Source: Verrucomicrobiaceae bacterium (GTDB lineage: Bacteria > Verrucomicrobiota > Verrucomicrobiia > Verrucomicrobiales > Verrucomicrobiaceae). From it: a stretch of DNA of 64,000 nucleotides. The translations under genes were made by a program, and so were the position numbers. The notes beneath the pieces were generated by a model, which worked only from the letters and a program-made list of their open reading frames with translations, did no database searches and was not told the origin of the DNA. Below, one piece after another: positions 44,158 through 53,261 of the stretch. The stretch's first letter is position 1, and each line of letters opens with the position of its first letter. The stretch spans positions 1,116,001-1,180,000 of the forward strand of contig JABTUN010000001.1 of NCBI GenBank assembly GCA_015075365.1. The letters run 5' to 3'.

Positions 44158-45498
44158 ATGAAACCGCTCCTTTCCTGCCTGCTGCCCGCCTTTGCCGCCA
44201 CGCTCGCCACCGCCGCGCCCCGGCCGAACGTGGTCTTCTTCCTCATCGACGACCTGGGCTACGCGGATTGCGGCTTCAACGGCGGCACGGAGATCAAGAC
44301 GCCGAACATTGACAAACTGGCCGCGGAGGGAGCCGTTCTCGAAAATCATTATGTGCAGCCCGTATGCTCGCCCACGCGCGCCTCGCTGATGACAGGCCGT
44401 TATGTGTCCCACACCGGCGTGTACACCGTCGTGCGGCCGCATGCGAAATGGGGCCTGCCTTTGGAGGAGCGAACGCTGGCGAACGCGCTGAAGGACGCGG
44501 GCTACACGACGGCGATCACAGGCAAATGGCACCTCGGCGAGTTTGACGATGCCTACAAGCCCACTTCGCGTGGTTTTGAGCACCAGCACGGGCACTACTT
44601 TGGCGCGCTCGACTACTTCACCCATGTGCGCGATGGCACGCACGACTGGTATCACGACGACAAGCCGCTCATGGAGGAGGGCTACAGCACGCATCTCGTC
44701 ACGAAGGAGGCCGTGCGGCTGATTGAGGCGCAACCGAAGGAAAAGCCGCTCTTTCTCTACATGCCCTACAACGCCGTCCACGGCCCGCTCCAGGTACCGG
44801 AGAGCTACTTGCAGCCCTACGCCGCGCTCAGTGGAGGCCGGAAGCAGCTTGCGGGCATGCTTGCCGCCGTGGACGAGGCCATCGGGCAGGTTGTGGCCGC
44901 TTTGGAGAAAAAAGGTCTGCGTGAGAACACGCTCATCGTCTTCTCCGCCGACAACGGCGGCCCGCCTCCGGGCAAAAACACGCCGCTGCGCGATTTCAAA
45001 GGCAGCATCTTCGAGGGCGGCGTGCGCGCGGCCGCGTTCGCCAACTGGCCGGGCAAAATCCCCGCCGGCCAGCGCATCACGCAGCCGATGCACATCATCG
45101 ACTGGTATCCCACGCTCGTGAAGCTCGCCGGCGGCACGCTGGAGCAGAAGCTCCCGCTCGATGGCCGCGATGTGTGGCCTATGCTCACCGAAAAAGCCGC
45201 GTCACCTCACGATGCCATTCTCAGCGCGCAATCCCGCGACAACGCCGCCGTGCGCATGGGTGACTGGAAGCTCATCGTAAGCAGCGGCGCTGTCGAAAAC
45301 GATGAAGCGCCAAAGAAGAAGGGCAAAGGCAAGGCGAAAGCCAAAGGTGGCAAATACGAGCCCGTGATGCTCTTCAATCTCGCCGCTGATCCATCAGAGA
45401 CGACGAATCTGGCCGCGAAGGAGCCGGAACGCGTCGCCACGATGAAGGCCAAGCTCTCGGAGTTGTTGAAGGACGCGGTGCCTTCGGGGGTGAAGTGA
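44158..45498 (+). CDS. Secreted arylsulfatase (446 aa)
   Basis: A signal peptide (PLLSCLLPAFAATLATAA) is followed by VVFFLIDDLGYADCGF (metal site), and CSPTRASLMTGR near residues 70-81. The Cys is the residue converted to formylglycine. KWHLG, HGPLQVPES, SADNGGPPPGKN and a Lys/Gly/Ala-rich loop (KKKGKGKAKAKGG) follow. It cleaves sulfate from polysaccharides or small esters. An anaerobic or FGE maturase was not seen nearby. The start at 44158 is preferred to 44077. It has no adjacent glycosidase operon, apart from the SMP-30-like protein downstream. Confidence 0.93.
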   Translation: MKPLLSCLLPAFAATLATAAPRPNVVFFLIDDLGYADCGFNGGTEIKTPNIDKLAAEGAVLENHYVQPVCSPTRASLMTGRYVSHTGVYTVVRPHAKWGLPLEERTLANALKDAGYTTAITGKWHLGEFDDAYKPTSRGFEHQHGHYFGALDYFTHVRDGTHDWYHDDKPLMEEGYSTHLVTKEAVRLIEAQPKEKPLFLYMPYNAVHGPLQVPESYLQPYAALSGGRKQLAGMLAAVDEAIGQVVAALEKKGLRENTLIVFSADNGGPPPGKNTPLRDFKGSIFEGGVRAAAFANWPGKIPAGQRITQPMHIIDWYPTLVKLAGGTLEQKLPLDGRDVWPMLTEKAASPHDAILSAQSRDNAAVRMGDWKLIVSSGAVENDEAPKKKGKGKAKAKGGKYEPVMLFNLAADPSETTNLAAKEPERVATMKAKLSELLKDAVPSGVK

Positions 45499-45507
45499 AA
45501 CGGATTC

Positions 45508-45565
45508 GTGAGACGTAAGAAGTGAGAGGTCAGACGCGCTACTTCTCACGTCTCACCTCTGACCC
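45508..45565. repeat. Heptamer repeat arranged as a palindrome
   Basis: Minus-oriented heptamers (about 45508-45534) face plus-oriented heptamers (45542-45565), both of the CTCTGAC/CTTCTCA family, around a short spacer. The repeat ends 9 bases before the SMP-30-like ATG. Confidence 0.8.
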
Positions 45566-45574
45566 TCCGCCGCC

Positions 45575-46522
45575 ATGCTCCTGCGCCTTCTTCCAGTTCT
45601 GCTGCTCGTCTCCTGCTCCTCCATGCGATCTCCGATCGTGAACGGAGCGAAAGCCAGGGACCATGGAGCCATCGGCGCAACGGAAGGTCCGGCGTGGAAG
45701 AACGGCTCGCTCTACTTCACCGATGGGAAGCACATCAACCGGATGGGGCCGGACGGCAAAACGACCGTCTTCCGTCATAACGCCTCCAATGGGCTGCTTT
45801 TCGATCGCGAAGGCCGTCTGGTGGCCTGCGAGTCCGGTTTGCGGCGCGTGACGCGCACGGAGAAGGATGGCTCGATCACCGTGCTGGCGGAGCGGTTTCG
45901 CGGAAAGCGCTTCAATACGCCCAACGATCTCTGCATGGACTCGAAGGGCCGGATTTACTTCACCGATCCGCGGTATGGGTCGAGGGACGGCATGGAGATT
46001 TATCCGCCGCCGGGCATCAAGGCCGGCTTTGTCCCCAAACCCATCGAAGGCGTCTATCGCATCGATTCGCCCGGCCAAGTCACCCGCATCCTCTGCGACG
46101 GCTCGGAGCGGCCCAATGGCATCCTCATCAGCCCGGACGACCGCTTTCTCTTCATCGCGGACAATAACAACAATACGCACGGCGGCTCGCGGAAGGTGAT
46201 TCGCTACGAATTGGACGCGAAGGGCGAGGTGAAGGCCGGAACGCGCAAGGTGCTCTTCGACTGGAAGGATGGTCGCGGGCCAGATGGCATGAAGATGGAC
46301 GCGCGGGGGCGCATTTACGTCGCGGCGGGCACGAACAAGGTCACGGAATTCGAGACGACGCGGTTCAAGGCCGGCTGCTACATCCTTTCGCCGTCCGGTC
46401 GCCTGATCGACTTCATCCCGACGTCGCCAGATGAGTGCTGCAACTGCGCCTTGGGCGGCGCGGATGGCAAAACGCTCTTCATCACCTCCGGCGGGCATCT
46501 TTGGAGCGTACCGCTGAAATAG
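45575..46522 (+). CDS. SMP-30/gluconolactonase-like lipoprotein (315 aa)
   Basis: A lipobox (LLLVSCSS, Cys at about residue 14) anchors it in the envelope. The six-bladed propeller of SMP-30/gluconolactonase is seen in EGPAWKNGSLYFTD, NTPNDLCMDSKGRIYFTDP, ERPNGILISPDDRFLFIADN and GPDGMKMDARGRIYVAA, with Glu, Asn and Asp metal residues. It probably opens sugar lactones outside the cytoplasm. A heptamer repeat array ends just before its ATG. It lies downstream of the sulfatase on the same strand. Confidence 0.9.
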   Translation: MLLRLLPVLLLVSCSSMRSPIVNGAKARDHGAIGATEGPAWKNGSLYFTDGKHINRMGPDGKTTVFRHNASNGLLFDREGRLVACESGLRRVTRTEKDGSITVLAERFRGKRFNTPNDLCMDSKGRIYFTDPRYGSRDGMEIYPPPGIKAGFVPKPIEGVYRIDSPGQVTRILCDGSERPNGILISPDDRFLFIADNNNNTHGGSRKVIRYELDAKGEVKAGTRKVLFDWKDGRGPDGMKMDARGRIYVAAGTNKVTEFETTRFKAGCYILSPSGRLIDFIPTSPDECCNCALGGADGKTLFITSGGHLWSVPLK

Positions 46523-46542
46523 TCCGCAGGTCCTCTCGCGGG

Positions 46543-46719
46543 CTACTCTGGAGCGAGCGGCACGGCCGGAGGCGGCGGCATCTGCTGCCACTGCGGCATG
46601 GGGGGGCGCTCCGTCTGCGCCTTGATCAGCAGCCAGAACAGGAAGGCCAGCACAACGGCCACCATCTTTTCCCGCCAGTTCCGCACCAGCACGTCTTTAA
46701 ACCGTGTGCCCCAGTTCAT
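46543..46719 (-). CDS. Mini CdaR/YbbR-like N-terminal membrane peptide (58 aa)
   Basis: VLVRNWREKMVAVVLAFLFW is the pattern of the N-terminal membrane anchor of YbbR/CdaR (basic RNWREK followed by a hydrophobic LAFLFWLLI), and a Pro-rich tail follows. The extracellular YbbR repeats are missing. The gene overlaps the 3' end of cdaA by 23 bases, the position where cdaR sits in other bacteria. It may still bind or modulate CdaA. The evidence is the anchor, synteny and overlap only. Confidence 0.6.
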   Translation of the reverse strand: MNWGTRFKDVLVRNWREKMVAVVLAFLFWLLIKAQTERPPMPQWQQMPPPPAVPLAPE

Positions 46720-47509
46720 GGTCCTCCTTTTCTTTTCTCTCCGCCGCCGTCTCTCCATTGCTGTCGCCAGCCAGGATTTCGTTGATGCGCTGCCGCAGGT
46801 CGTCCGGTTCGAGGTCGTGCTCCAGCTTGCCGTGGTAGCAGATCGAGAGCGCCCCGGTCTCCTCGCTCACGACGAGCGCGATGGCGTCGGTTTCCTCCGT
46901 GATGCCCATGCCGGCGCGGTGGCGCAGGCCGATGGCACGGTCCTGGATGTCGCGCTGGCTCACGGGGAAAACGCAGCCCGCGCTGGCGATGCGCCCCTGG
47001 TCGATGATGACACCGCCGTCGTGCAGGACAGTTTTGGGATGGAAAATGGTGGCAATGAGCTCGGTGGAGATCGCCGCGTCGATCTCGACGCCGGATTCGG
47101 CATACGGCTTGAGGTCAATGCCGCGTTTCAGCGCGAAAAGCGCGCCGCAACGACGCGAGGAGAGCTGCTGCATGGCCTCCATGAGCAGATCCAGCGCCTC
47201 GGGGTCGGGGCGGTTGAAGGAAAACATGCGGCTGCTGCCCAGTTCCGCCAGGACGCGGCGCAATTCCGGCTGAAACAGAACCACAAGCGCGATGGCGAGG
47301 AAAACGGACACGCGTTGCAAAAGCCAGGTGATGACCTCCAGTTCCAGCAGCAGCGAGATGAGCGCCAGGCTGAGCAGCAGGATCAGCAGGCCGGTGAGAA
47401 TGCGCGCGCCGCGTGTGGCGCGGAAGAACAGGTAGCCATGATACGCCAGCGCGGCGAGGATGAGGATTTCCACGCCGTCGCGCCAGTGCGTTGTCAGAAA
47501 CTCCCACAT
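46697..47509 (-). CDS. cdaA: Membrane diadenylate cyclase CdaA (270 aa)
   Basis: Three N-terminal membrane helices (residues about 13-85) precede a DAC domain. The DGA-type loop reads LHDGGVIID (residues about 162-170), so the usual DGA is DGG, and the RHR motif GLRHRAGMGITEE is at about 194-206. It makes cyclic di-AMP from two ATP at the membrane. CdaA controls potassium and osmotic balance and is often encoded with cdaR and glmM; here the mini-cdaR overlaps it and glmM lies 2.6 kb downstream on the same strand. Confidence 0.92.
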   Translation of the reverse strand: MWEFLTTHWRDGVEILILAALAYHGYLFFRATRGARILTGLLILLLSLALISLLLELEVITWLLQRVSVFLAIALVVLFQPELRRVLAELGSSRMFSFNRPDPEALDLLMEAMQQLSSRRCGALFALKRGIDLKPYAESGVEIDAAISTELIATIFHPKTVLHDGGVIIDQGRIASAGCVFPVSQRDIQDRAIGLRHRAGMGITEETDAIALVVSEETGALSICYHGKLEHDLEPDDLRQRINEILAGDSNGETAAERKEKEDHELGHTV

Positions 47510-47600
47510 GCGGCAGACCAGTTCTTGAGGCTAAAGTGGCAATGATGGCGCTGCCGGGCGGATTTCGCAAAAGGAAGGTGCGTCCGCCTTCGACAGGCCC

Positions 47601-48179
47601 TCAAGCCACCGAGGCGGCGGGCGCGCGGCCGATGACCGACCCTAGCCAGTCACGCTCCTCGGACATCCACACCAGCCGGCTCTCCAAGCTCGAAAAATCC
47701 TCCGGGGCCAGCCAGTCGCCATCCACGGACACCCGGACGTGATCTGGAGGGAACCGGCCGGGCCAGATCACCGTCGAGCGACTGCGCTGGGACGGACCCT
47801 GCGTGACGCGAAACCAGCGATTGAGACGCTCATGCACATGGCGGGCATCTTCGCGGCCAGGGTGGGCCAGAACCGGCTGCAAGCGTCCGGCGGAGTTGGC
47901 GGCGGCGCACAAATCCGCCAGCACCGAGGCGGCGGAGCCTCGCTGGCCATAAAACAGGGCTTCCCCGGGTTCCTGGCACCTGGCCTCCAGACGCAGCAGC
48001 CCCAGGCAGAGAGACATCAGGGGCAGATTCCAATGAAAACAGGGGCCGTGGCCCGCCGAACCCCGCAAAACGGCGGTGATCACATCCCTGTGCCCGCCTT
48101 GCGGACGCCAGTGCATGCACCAGCGGGTCAGAACAGGCAGGGAAGCTCCCTCGAAATGCAATTCCACCGTCTCGATCAT
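47601..48179 (-). CDS. Hypothetical protein (192 aa)
   Basis: A strong Shine-Dalgarno (AAAGGAGG, 48188-48195 read on the minus strand) precedes the ATG at 48179, which supports it as a true gene. The protein is Leu/Arg-rich with one possible helix-rich core (LPLMSLCLGLLRLEARC) and a C-terminal DGDWLAPEDFSSLESRLVW. There is no signal peptide, no recognised domain, and no clear partner. A 160-bp non-coding region upstream is visibly AT-richer and may hold its promoter. Confidence 0.6.
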   Translation of the reverse strand: MIETVELHFEGASLPVLTRWCMHWRPQGGHRDVITAVLRGSAGHGPCFHWNLPLMSLCLGLLRLEARCQEPGEALFYGQRGSAASVLADLCAAANSAGRLQPVLAHPGREDARHVHERLNRWFRVTQGPSQRSRSTVIWPGRFPPDHVRVSVDGDWLAPEDFSSLESRLVWMSEERDWLGSVIGRAPAASVA

Positions 48180-48340
48180 GACGGGAACCTCCTTTGGCAG
48201 TCGATGAAGTGAATGCTCACATATAGCATTACCAAAAGTGGCTCCTATCGTTACACACTTTTCGGGACTTTTTTTGTGATAGCCTCACTTTCAACCAACA
48301 AGTGCCACTTTGGCCCGAATTCCGCGCTGTTGGCGGAAAA

Positions 48341-49765
48341 CTACGCGATCAGCTTCTCGATCACCTGCCCGCCAATCTGGGAGAGCTGCTTGAAGCGCCC
48401 GCCGTGGTAAAAAGTCAGCTTGTTGTCATCCAGACCCAGCATTCGCAGCAGCGTCACATGCAGGTCGCGGACGTGCCGTACCTCCTCGATGGCCTCCATC
48501 CCGCGATCATCGGTGGAACCGATGCTATGCCCGGCTTTGCAGCCGCCTCCGGCCATCCAGATGGTCATCGCCTTCGGATTGTGATCCCGACCGTAGGCGG
48601 TGCCGCCGCGCACGCCGTTGTCCGGGGTGCGGCCAAATTCACCGCACCACACGATGAGCGTGTCGTCGAGCAGCCCGCGCTGCTTCAAATCGGTGATCAG
48701 CGCGGCAATCGGCTGGTCCACGCCGCGGATGAGGTTGCCGTGCGCGCGCTCGATGTAGTCGTGGCTGTCCCAGGTGCCGTTGTAGAGCTGCACAAAGCGC
48801 ACCCCCTTCTCCACGAGCTTGCGCGCGAGCAGGCATTTGCGTCCAAACGCGTCCGTGGCGTCCTTGCCGATGCCGTAGAGCTCCTTGGTCTTCGCATCCT
48901 CCTTTTCGAGATCAATGACCTCCGGCACCTGCATCTGCATGCGGAAGGCGAGCTCGTAGTTGTTCATGCGCGCCTTTAATTCGTCGTGCCAGGGGTGTTC
49001 CTCGGCGTGTTTGGCGTTCAGTTTGCCCAGCAGGTCGAGATTCGCGCGCTGATGCTCCGGCGTGATGCCCTGCGGCGGCTGTAAATCGAGAATCGGCGAG
49101 CCTTTGGAGCGCAGCGCGGTGCCTTGGAAATGCGCAGGCAGGTAGCCGTTGCCCCAATTCGCACTGCCGCCCTGCGGATAGCTGATTTCCGGCAGCACGA
49201 TGAAGCCGGGCAGGTCTTGATTCACCGAACCGAGGCCATACGTCACCCACGCGCCGATCGCCGGATCACCGCCGAAGCGGTTGCCGCAGTTCATTTGATA
49301 CATCGCGGTCGGGTGATTGACGGAATCGACCTGGCAGCCGCGGTAGAAGCACAACTCGTCCGCCACCTTCGCCAAATGCTGCCAAGGCTCGCTCATCCAC
49401 GCGCCGCTCTGGCCGTGCTGCGCGAACTGGAAGGGCGACTTCACATAGTAGCGCTTCCCGCTCTCCATCGCGGACTTCATCTTGCCCTCGCGCACGAATT
49501 CCTTGAGGTGCAGCTTCTCCAGCGCGGGCTTTGGATCAAAGCAGTCGATGTGGCTCGGGCCGCCCTCCATCATCAAAAAGATGCAGTTCTTCGCCTTCGC
49601 GGGCAGCATCGGCTGCTTCGGCGCGAGCGGGCCTTTCTGCTCGGCTGCAAGCAGCGAGGTCAGTGCGACGCTGCCGAGCGAAGTCCCCAGCCCATAGACA
49701 AACTCACGCCGCGTGGGCGCATGCAGCGCCCGCGAGCCGGCGCAGGGGAAAAAGAGCGATTTCAT
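48341..49765 (-). CDS. DUF1501 protein with Tat-like leader (474 aa)
   Basis: TRREFVYGLGTSLGSVALTS is a twin-arginine-like leader. DUF1501 motifs are CIFLMMEGGPSHIDCFDPKP, DELCFYRGCQVDSVNHPTA, GTWDSHDYIERAH, VWCGEFGRTPDN and IWMAGGGCKAGHSIG. It lies 64 bases downstream of the DUF1549/DUF1553 giant on the same strand, the classical pairing seen in Planctomycetes and Verrucomicrobiota, and the two are probably one operon. It is probably exported in folded form; the substrate is unknown. Confidence 0.92.
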   Translation of the reverse strand: MKSLFFPCAGSRALHAPTRREFVYGLGTSLGSVALTSLLAAEQKGPLAPKQPMLPAKAKNCIFLMMEGGPSHIDCFDPKPALEKLHLKEFVREGKMKSAMESGKRYYVKSPFQFAQHGQSGAWMSEPWQHLAKVADELCFYRGCQVDSVNHPTAMYQMNCGNRFGGDPAIGAWVTYGLGSVNQDLPGFIVLPEISYPQGGSANWGNGYLPAHFQGTALRSKGSPILDLQPPQGITPEHQRANLDLLGKLNAKHAEEHPWHDELKARMNNYELAFRMQMQVPEVIDLEKEDAKTKELYGIGKDATDAFGRKCLLARKLVEKGVRFVQLYNGTWDSHDYIERAHGNLIRGVDQPIAALITDLKQRGLLDDTLIVWCGEFGRTPDNGVRGGTAYGRDHNPKAMTIWMAGGGCKAGHSIGSTDDRGMEAIEEVRHVRDLHVTLLRMLGLDDNKLTFYHGGRFKQLSQIGGQVIEKLIA

Positions 49766-49829
49766 CACAGCGGAGGATTTCCCGGCTAAAACGGGCGGCG
49801 TGCCAAAAAATAGCGCCTTGTAACCTCGC

Positions 49830-52800
49830 TCAATGATTAAACACAAACTCCGCCGAGTTCAGCAGGCTCCAGAGCACGTCCTCGACCGCGGTCTGACGCG
49901 TCGCATCCTTCGCGGTGAAGGCGCTGGTGGCGATTTTCATCTCTTCGGCATCGGGGAGGCGTGAGAAGCAGGCGAGGTAGAGTTCTTCGACAATCTGCTC
50001 GGGTTTCGCGTCGCTTTTGGCGAGGCGGGCGGCGCGGCCTTGGGCGTTCACGAGCATGTCCTGCAGCTTCGTGGAGTTCATGAGGTGCAGGGCTTGCACG
50101 ACGCTGGGTTTGGCATCGCGTTCGCAGGGGCATTCGGAACTCGCGTTGGGACGACCGAAGGCGTCCATGAACTGGCTTTCGAGCTTGTGATTCCAGGTTT
50201 GCTTCGCCAGCGCATCGGGCGGCAGGCCGGTGAAGGTCTCTTTGACCTCGGTGACGGAGCAGACGGCATCGAGCAGCGTTTCGGCGGGCAGACGGCGGCG
50301 GTAGCTGCGGCTGTAGTTCTTCAAATCGGACGCGTTGGTCTCGTTTGGCAGGCTGCTGAGGCGGTAAATCTGCGAGCGCATGATGGTGCGCATGAGATGC
50401 TTCAAATCGTAGCCGTGCTGCACGAAGTCGGCGGCCAGCCAGTCGAGCAGCGCAGGATTCGTGGGCGGATTCGACGCGCGGAAGTCGTCCACGGGATCGA
50501 CGATGCCGCGGCCCATGAAGCTGGACCACACGCGGTTCACCACGGCCTGCGCAAAGTATGGATTCTTCGGGTTCGTCATCCAATCGGCCAGCACGGCACG
50601 CGGGTCCTGCGATTCGGCGATGGGGATTTCCTTGTCGGCCGGCGGACGCGGCTTCAGCAACACTTTGGTGACGGGATGCTCGATGCTGGCCGTGCCGGGC
50701 GCGAACCACCACTGCTCCGGCTCGCCGCTGATCGGCGCGGAGATGCCCTGGCCCTTGCGTTTCATCTGCGTGAAGAACGCCGCCATCTGGTAGTAGTCCG
50801 TCTGGTCCCATTTCTCGGTCGGATGATGATGGCACTTCGCGCATTCAAGACGCACGCCGAGGAAGATTTGGCCGATGAAGGTGGCCGCGTCGATGGGCTC
50901 GCGTTTGTCACGCCAGATGGCCACGGGGCCATTCTTGTGCGTGTTGCCCTCGGCGGTGAGGAGTTCGGTCATGAAGCGGTTCCACGGCTTGTTCTCGCGA
51001 AAACTCTGCCGGATCCACTGATCGAGCAGATAGACCGGCTTCACACCGACTCGCGAGGGGTTTGGACGAATGAGATCGCCCCATTTGATGGCCCAGTGAT
51101 CGGCCCACTCGGGGCGTTCGAGCAGTTGATCGATCCATTGCTCATACTTCGACGGATTTTTGTCGGCGAGGAAGGCGCGGGCCTCCTCCACGCTCGGCAG
51201 CATGCCGATGGCATCAAGCGAGGTGCGACGGAGGAACTCAGCGTCGCTGCACGTGTCGCTCGGCAGGTAGCCGACCTTTTGAAGACGGGCATAGACGAGC
51301 TTGTCGATCTCGTTGCGCACCGGCAGCTTCGCGTAGCGCTCAGCAGGCAGCAGTTTTTCCGCAGGCACATCCACGCGCGAGATCGCCACCTGGCCCATGT
51401 AACGCGCCACGATCACCGTCTCGCCGCTTTCGGTCGAGGCTTTGACCTTCCCGGCCTCGTCCACGCTGGCGATGGCCTTCTCGGAGGAAATGTAGTCCGC
51501 CAACGCCGTCACATCGCGTGTGGAGCCGTCGCTGTATTTCGCGGTGACCTTCAGCGCGAGTTCCTCGCCCTTGCGATACGTTTTCTCGCCCGGCGTGATG
51601 GCGATCTCATTCAGCGTCGGCTGATTTGGCAATTCAAACGGCATGCCCTGGCGAATCCACTCCGCCACGGTCTTCGCCCATTCGGAATCCGGCTCAAAAC
51701 GCTGCCCACCTTCATGCTGAACGCGCACCGTGGCTTTTTGAAGAATGAGACTGTCCTCCGGCCGCGCTGGAAACACGCGACGACCACGCGAGTCGTTCAC
51801 GAACTCCATGAAGTCGCTCTTCGTGTCGAAAGCGAAGATGGAAAGCCGGAAGCCAGCCTGCCCGCTCGATTTCGCATGGCAGGAGCCGAGGTTGCAGCCT
51901 GCCTTCGTCAATATTGGCAGGATGTCGCGGGTATAAGAGAGCGTTGGAGAGTGAGAAGTGAGAGGTGAGATGTCAGAAGTCAGCTTGGTGACGTTCGCCT
52001 TCTCATCGAGTTGGACGACTTTGCCGCTGTCGAGTGCGGCGAAGGTCGTTTTGCCATCGGCGGTGACCGTGGCGGCATACGGCACGCTTTCGAGTGCGAC
52101 GAGCTTCTTCGATTTGCCGCTCGTGAAGGCAAGACGCACGCCGTCGTGGCTTTTGAGTTCGGTGATGTTGAAGACGTTGCCGCTGTCGGTGAGGTAAGTG
52201 AGCGCACTGGAATCACCGGACCACATCAAGGCGTTCACGGGCGCGGATTTGTCGCCGAGGAGCATCAGCATCTCCTTGGTGGCGATGTCCCAGACCTTGA
52301 GTTCCTTGTCCGCGCTGCCGGTGGCGAGCCATTTGCCGTCGTGATTGAAGGCGAGCGCCGTGATGTGGCCGACGTGGCCTTCGATTTTCGCGATTTCCTT
52401 CAGCGTGGCCGCGTCCCACACCTTCGCGAGGTTGTCCGCGCCGCCGGTGGCGATCTGTTTGCCGTCTTTGCTCAGCGTGAGGCTCAAAACGTTGTCCGCA
52501 TGCGCCTCAACGGTTTGCGCCGGTTTCGGCTCGCCGAGCTTCCAGCGATGCAAAACGCCTTTTACACCCGTGGGGCCGTCCGCGAGGATCAGCGTCGCTT
52601 TGTCGGCGAGGAAGGTCAGGCCCGTCACGCGGCCTTCGAGCGGCGCGGCGAGCGTGTTCGCGATCTTCCAATCCGCCGAATTCCACACCAACACGCTGCG
52701 ATAGCCTCCCGCGGCCAATCGCGTGCCATCGCTGTTCCAGGCGAGCGATTGAATGACGTCCTTGTGACCTTCCAACGTCGCGATGACCGGCAGGTCCTTC

Positions 52801-53261
52801 GTTTTCGCATCCCGCACGACGACGCGATTGCCAATGCCCGCCGCGAGCCATTTTCCATCGGCGCTGAGCGCCAAGGCCGTCGCCGGAGCATGTCCGGGCG
52901 GCAACGCGGCCAGTTTGTCCGCTGGAGTCAGCTCGCCGAATTTCTTCAACGCCGCCACATCCCACGCCGCACCGGCCTGAACCCACGATTTGAGCAAATT
53001 GATCTGCTTTTCCGGCAACTGCTTCTTCGGCGGCATGTGCTCGTCCCCCGTCGCCGTGAGCGACGAGATGATTTTGCCCGATTTGATCACTTCGAGAGCC
53101 GATTCACGCGTTTCGAGCGAGAGATCGCCCTTTTTCTTCTCCGCATTGTGGCAGCCCATGCACTGCGTTTTCAGCAAACCCATCGCCTGGGCCGTGGGCA
53201 CACGTTTTTCCTCCGCAGCGAGCGAAGTGACAAAAATCAAAGGCAGAAGTCGGCGGATCAT
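49830..53261 (-). CDS. Cytochrome c, WD40, DUF1549 and DUF1553 multidomain protein (1143 aa)
   Basis: After a signal peptide (LLPLIFVTSLAAE) comes a PSCyt1-type haem site CMGCH (residues 34-38) with a distal MPPKKQ Met. Residues about 120-420 are WD40 blades, such as LEGHKDVIQSLAWNSDGTRL and IEGHVGHITALAFNHDGKWL. At about 440 a new PSCyt-like start begins (YTRDILPILTKAGCNLGSCH, a CX4CH site), then an Ig-like segment, DUF1549 and DUF1553 to the end. The linker at about 427-439 encodes the heptamer repeat. It probably carries electrons in the periplasm and pairs with the DUF1501 protein downstream. Confidence 0.93.
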   Translation of the reverse strand: MIRRLLPLIFVTSLAAEEKRVPTAQAMGLLKTQCMGCHNAEKKKGDLSLETRESALEVIKSGKIISSLTATGDEHMPPKKQLPEKQINLLKSWVQAGAAWDVAALKKFGELTPADKLAALPPGHAPATALALSADGKWLAAGIGNRVVVRDAKTKDLPVIATLEGHKDVIQSLAWNSDGTRLAAGGYRSVLVWNSADWKIANTLAAPLEGRVTGLTFLADKATLILADGPTGVKGVLHRWKLGEPKPAQTVEAHADNVLSLTLSKDGKQIATGGADNLAKVWDAATLKEIAKIEGHVGHITALAFNHDGKWLATGSADKELKVWDIATKEMLMLLGDKSAPVNALMWSGDSSALTYLTDSGNVFNITELKSHDGVRLAFTSGKSKKLVALESVPYAATVTADGKTTFAALDSGKVVQLDEKANVTKLTSDISPLTSHSPTLSYTRDILPILTKAGCNLGSCHAKSSGQAGFRLSIFAFDTKSDFMEFVNDSRGRRVFPARPEDSLILQKATVRVQHEGGQRFEPDSEWAKTVAEWIRQGMPFELPNQPTLNEIAITPGEKTYRKGEELALKVTAKYSDGSTRDVTALADYISSEKAIASVDEAGKVKASTESGETVIVARYMGQVAISRVDVPAEKLLPAERYAKLPVRNEIDKLVYARLQKVGYLPSDTCSDAEFLRRTSLDAIGMLPSVEEARAFLADKNPSKYEQWIDQLLERPEWADHWAIKWGDLIRPNPSRVGVKPVYLLDQWIRQSFRENKPWNRFMTELLTAEGNTHKNGPVAIWRDKREPIDAATFIGQIFLGVRLECAKCHHHPTEKWDQTDYYQMAAFFTQMKRKGQGISAPISGEPEQWWFAPGTASIEHPVTKVLLKPRPPADKEIPIAESQDPRAVLADWMTNPKNPYFAQAVVNRVWSSFMGRGIVDPVDDFRASNPPTNPALLDWLAADFVQHGYDLKHLMRTIMRSQIYRLSSLPNETNASDLKNYSRSYRRRLPAETLLDAVCSVTEVKETFTGLPPDALAKQTWNHKLESQFMDAFGRPNASSECPCERDAKPSVVQALHLMNSTKLQDMLVNAQGRAARLAKSDAKPEQIVEELYLACFSRLPDAEEMKIATSAFTAKDATRQTAVEDVLWSLLNSAEFVFNH
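51947..51983. repeat. Coding heptamer repeat at the fusion joint
   Basis: Five consecutive 7-mers on the minus strand (CTGACTT, CTGACAT, CTCACCT and two more) translate in-frame to a Thr/Ser/Pro/Leu linker. They are the same family as the intergenic arrays at 12286, 16856 and 45508. Confidence 0.85.

Noticed and set aside
50040..51968. 642-codon plus-strand frame inside the DUF1553 gene
   Set aside because: High-GC antisense frame with no motif; the minus strand carries clear cytochrome, DUF1549 and DUF1553 features.
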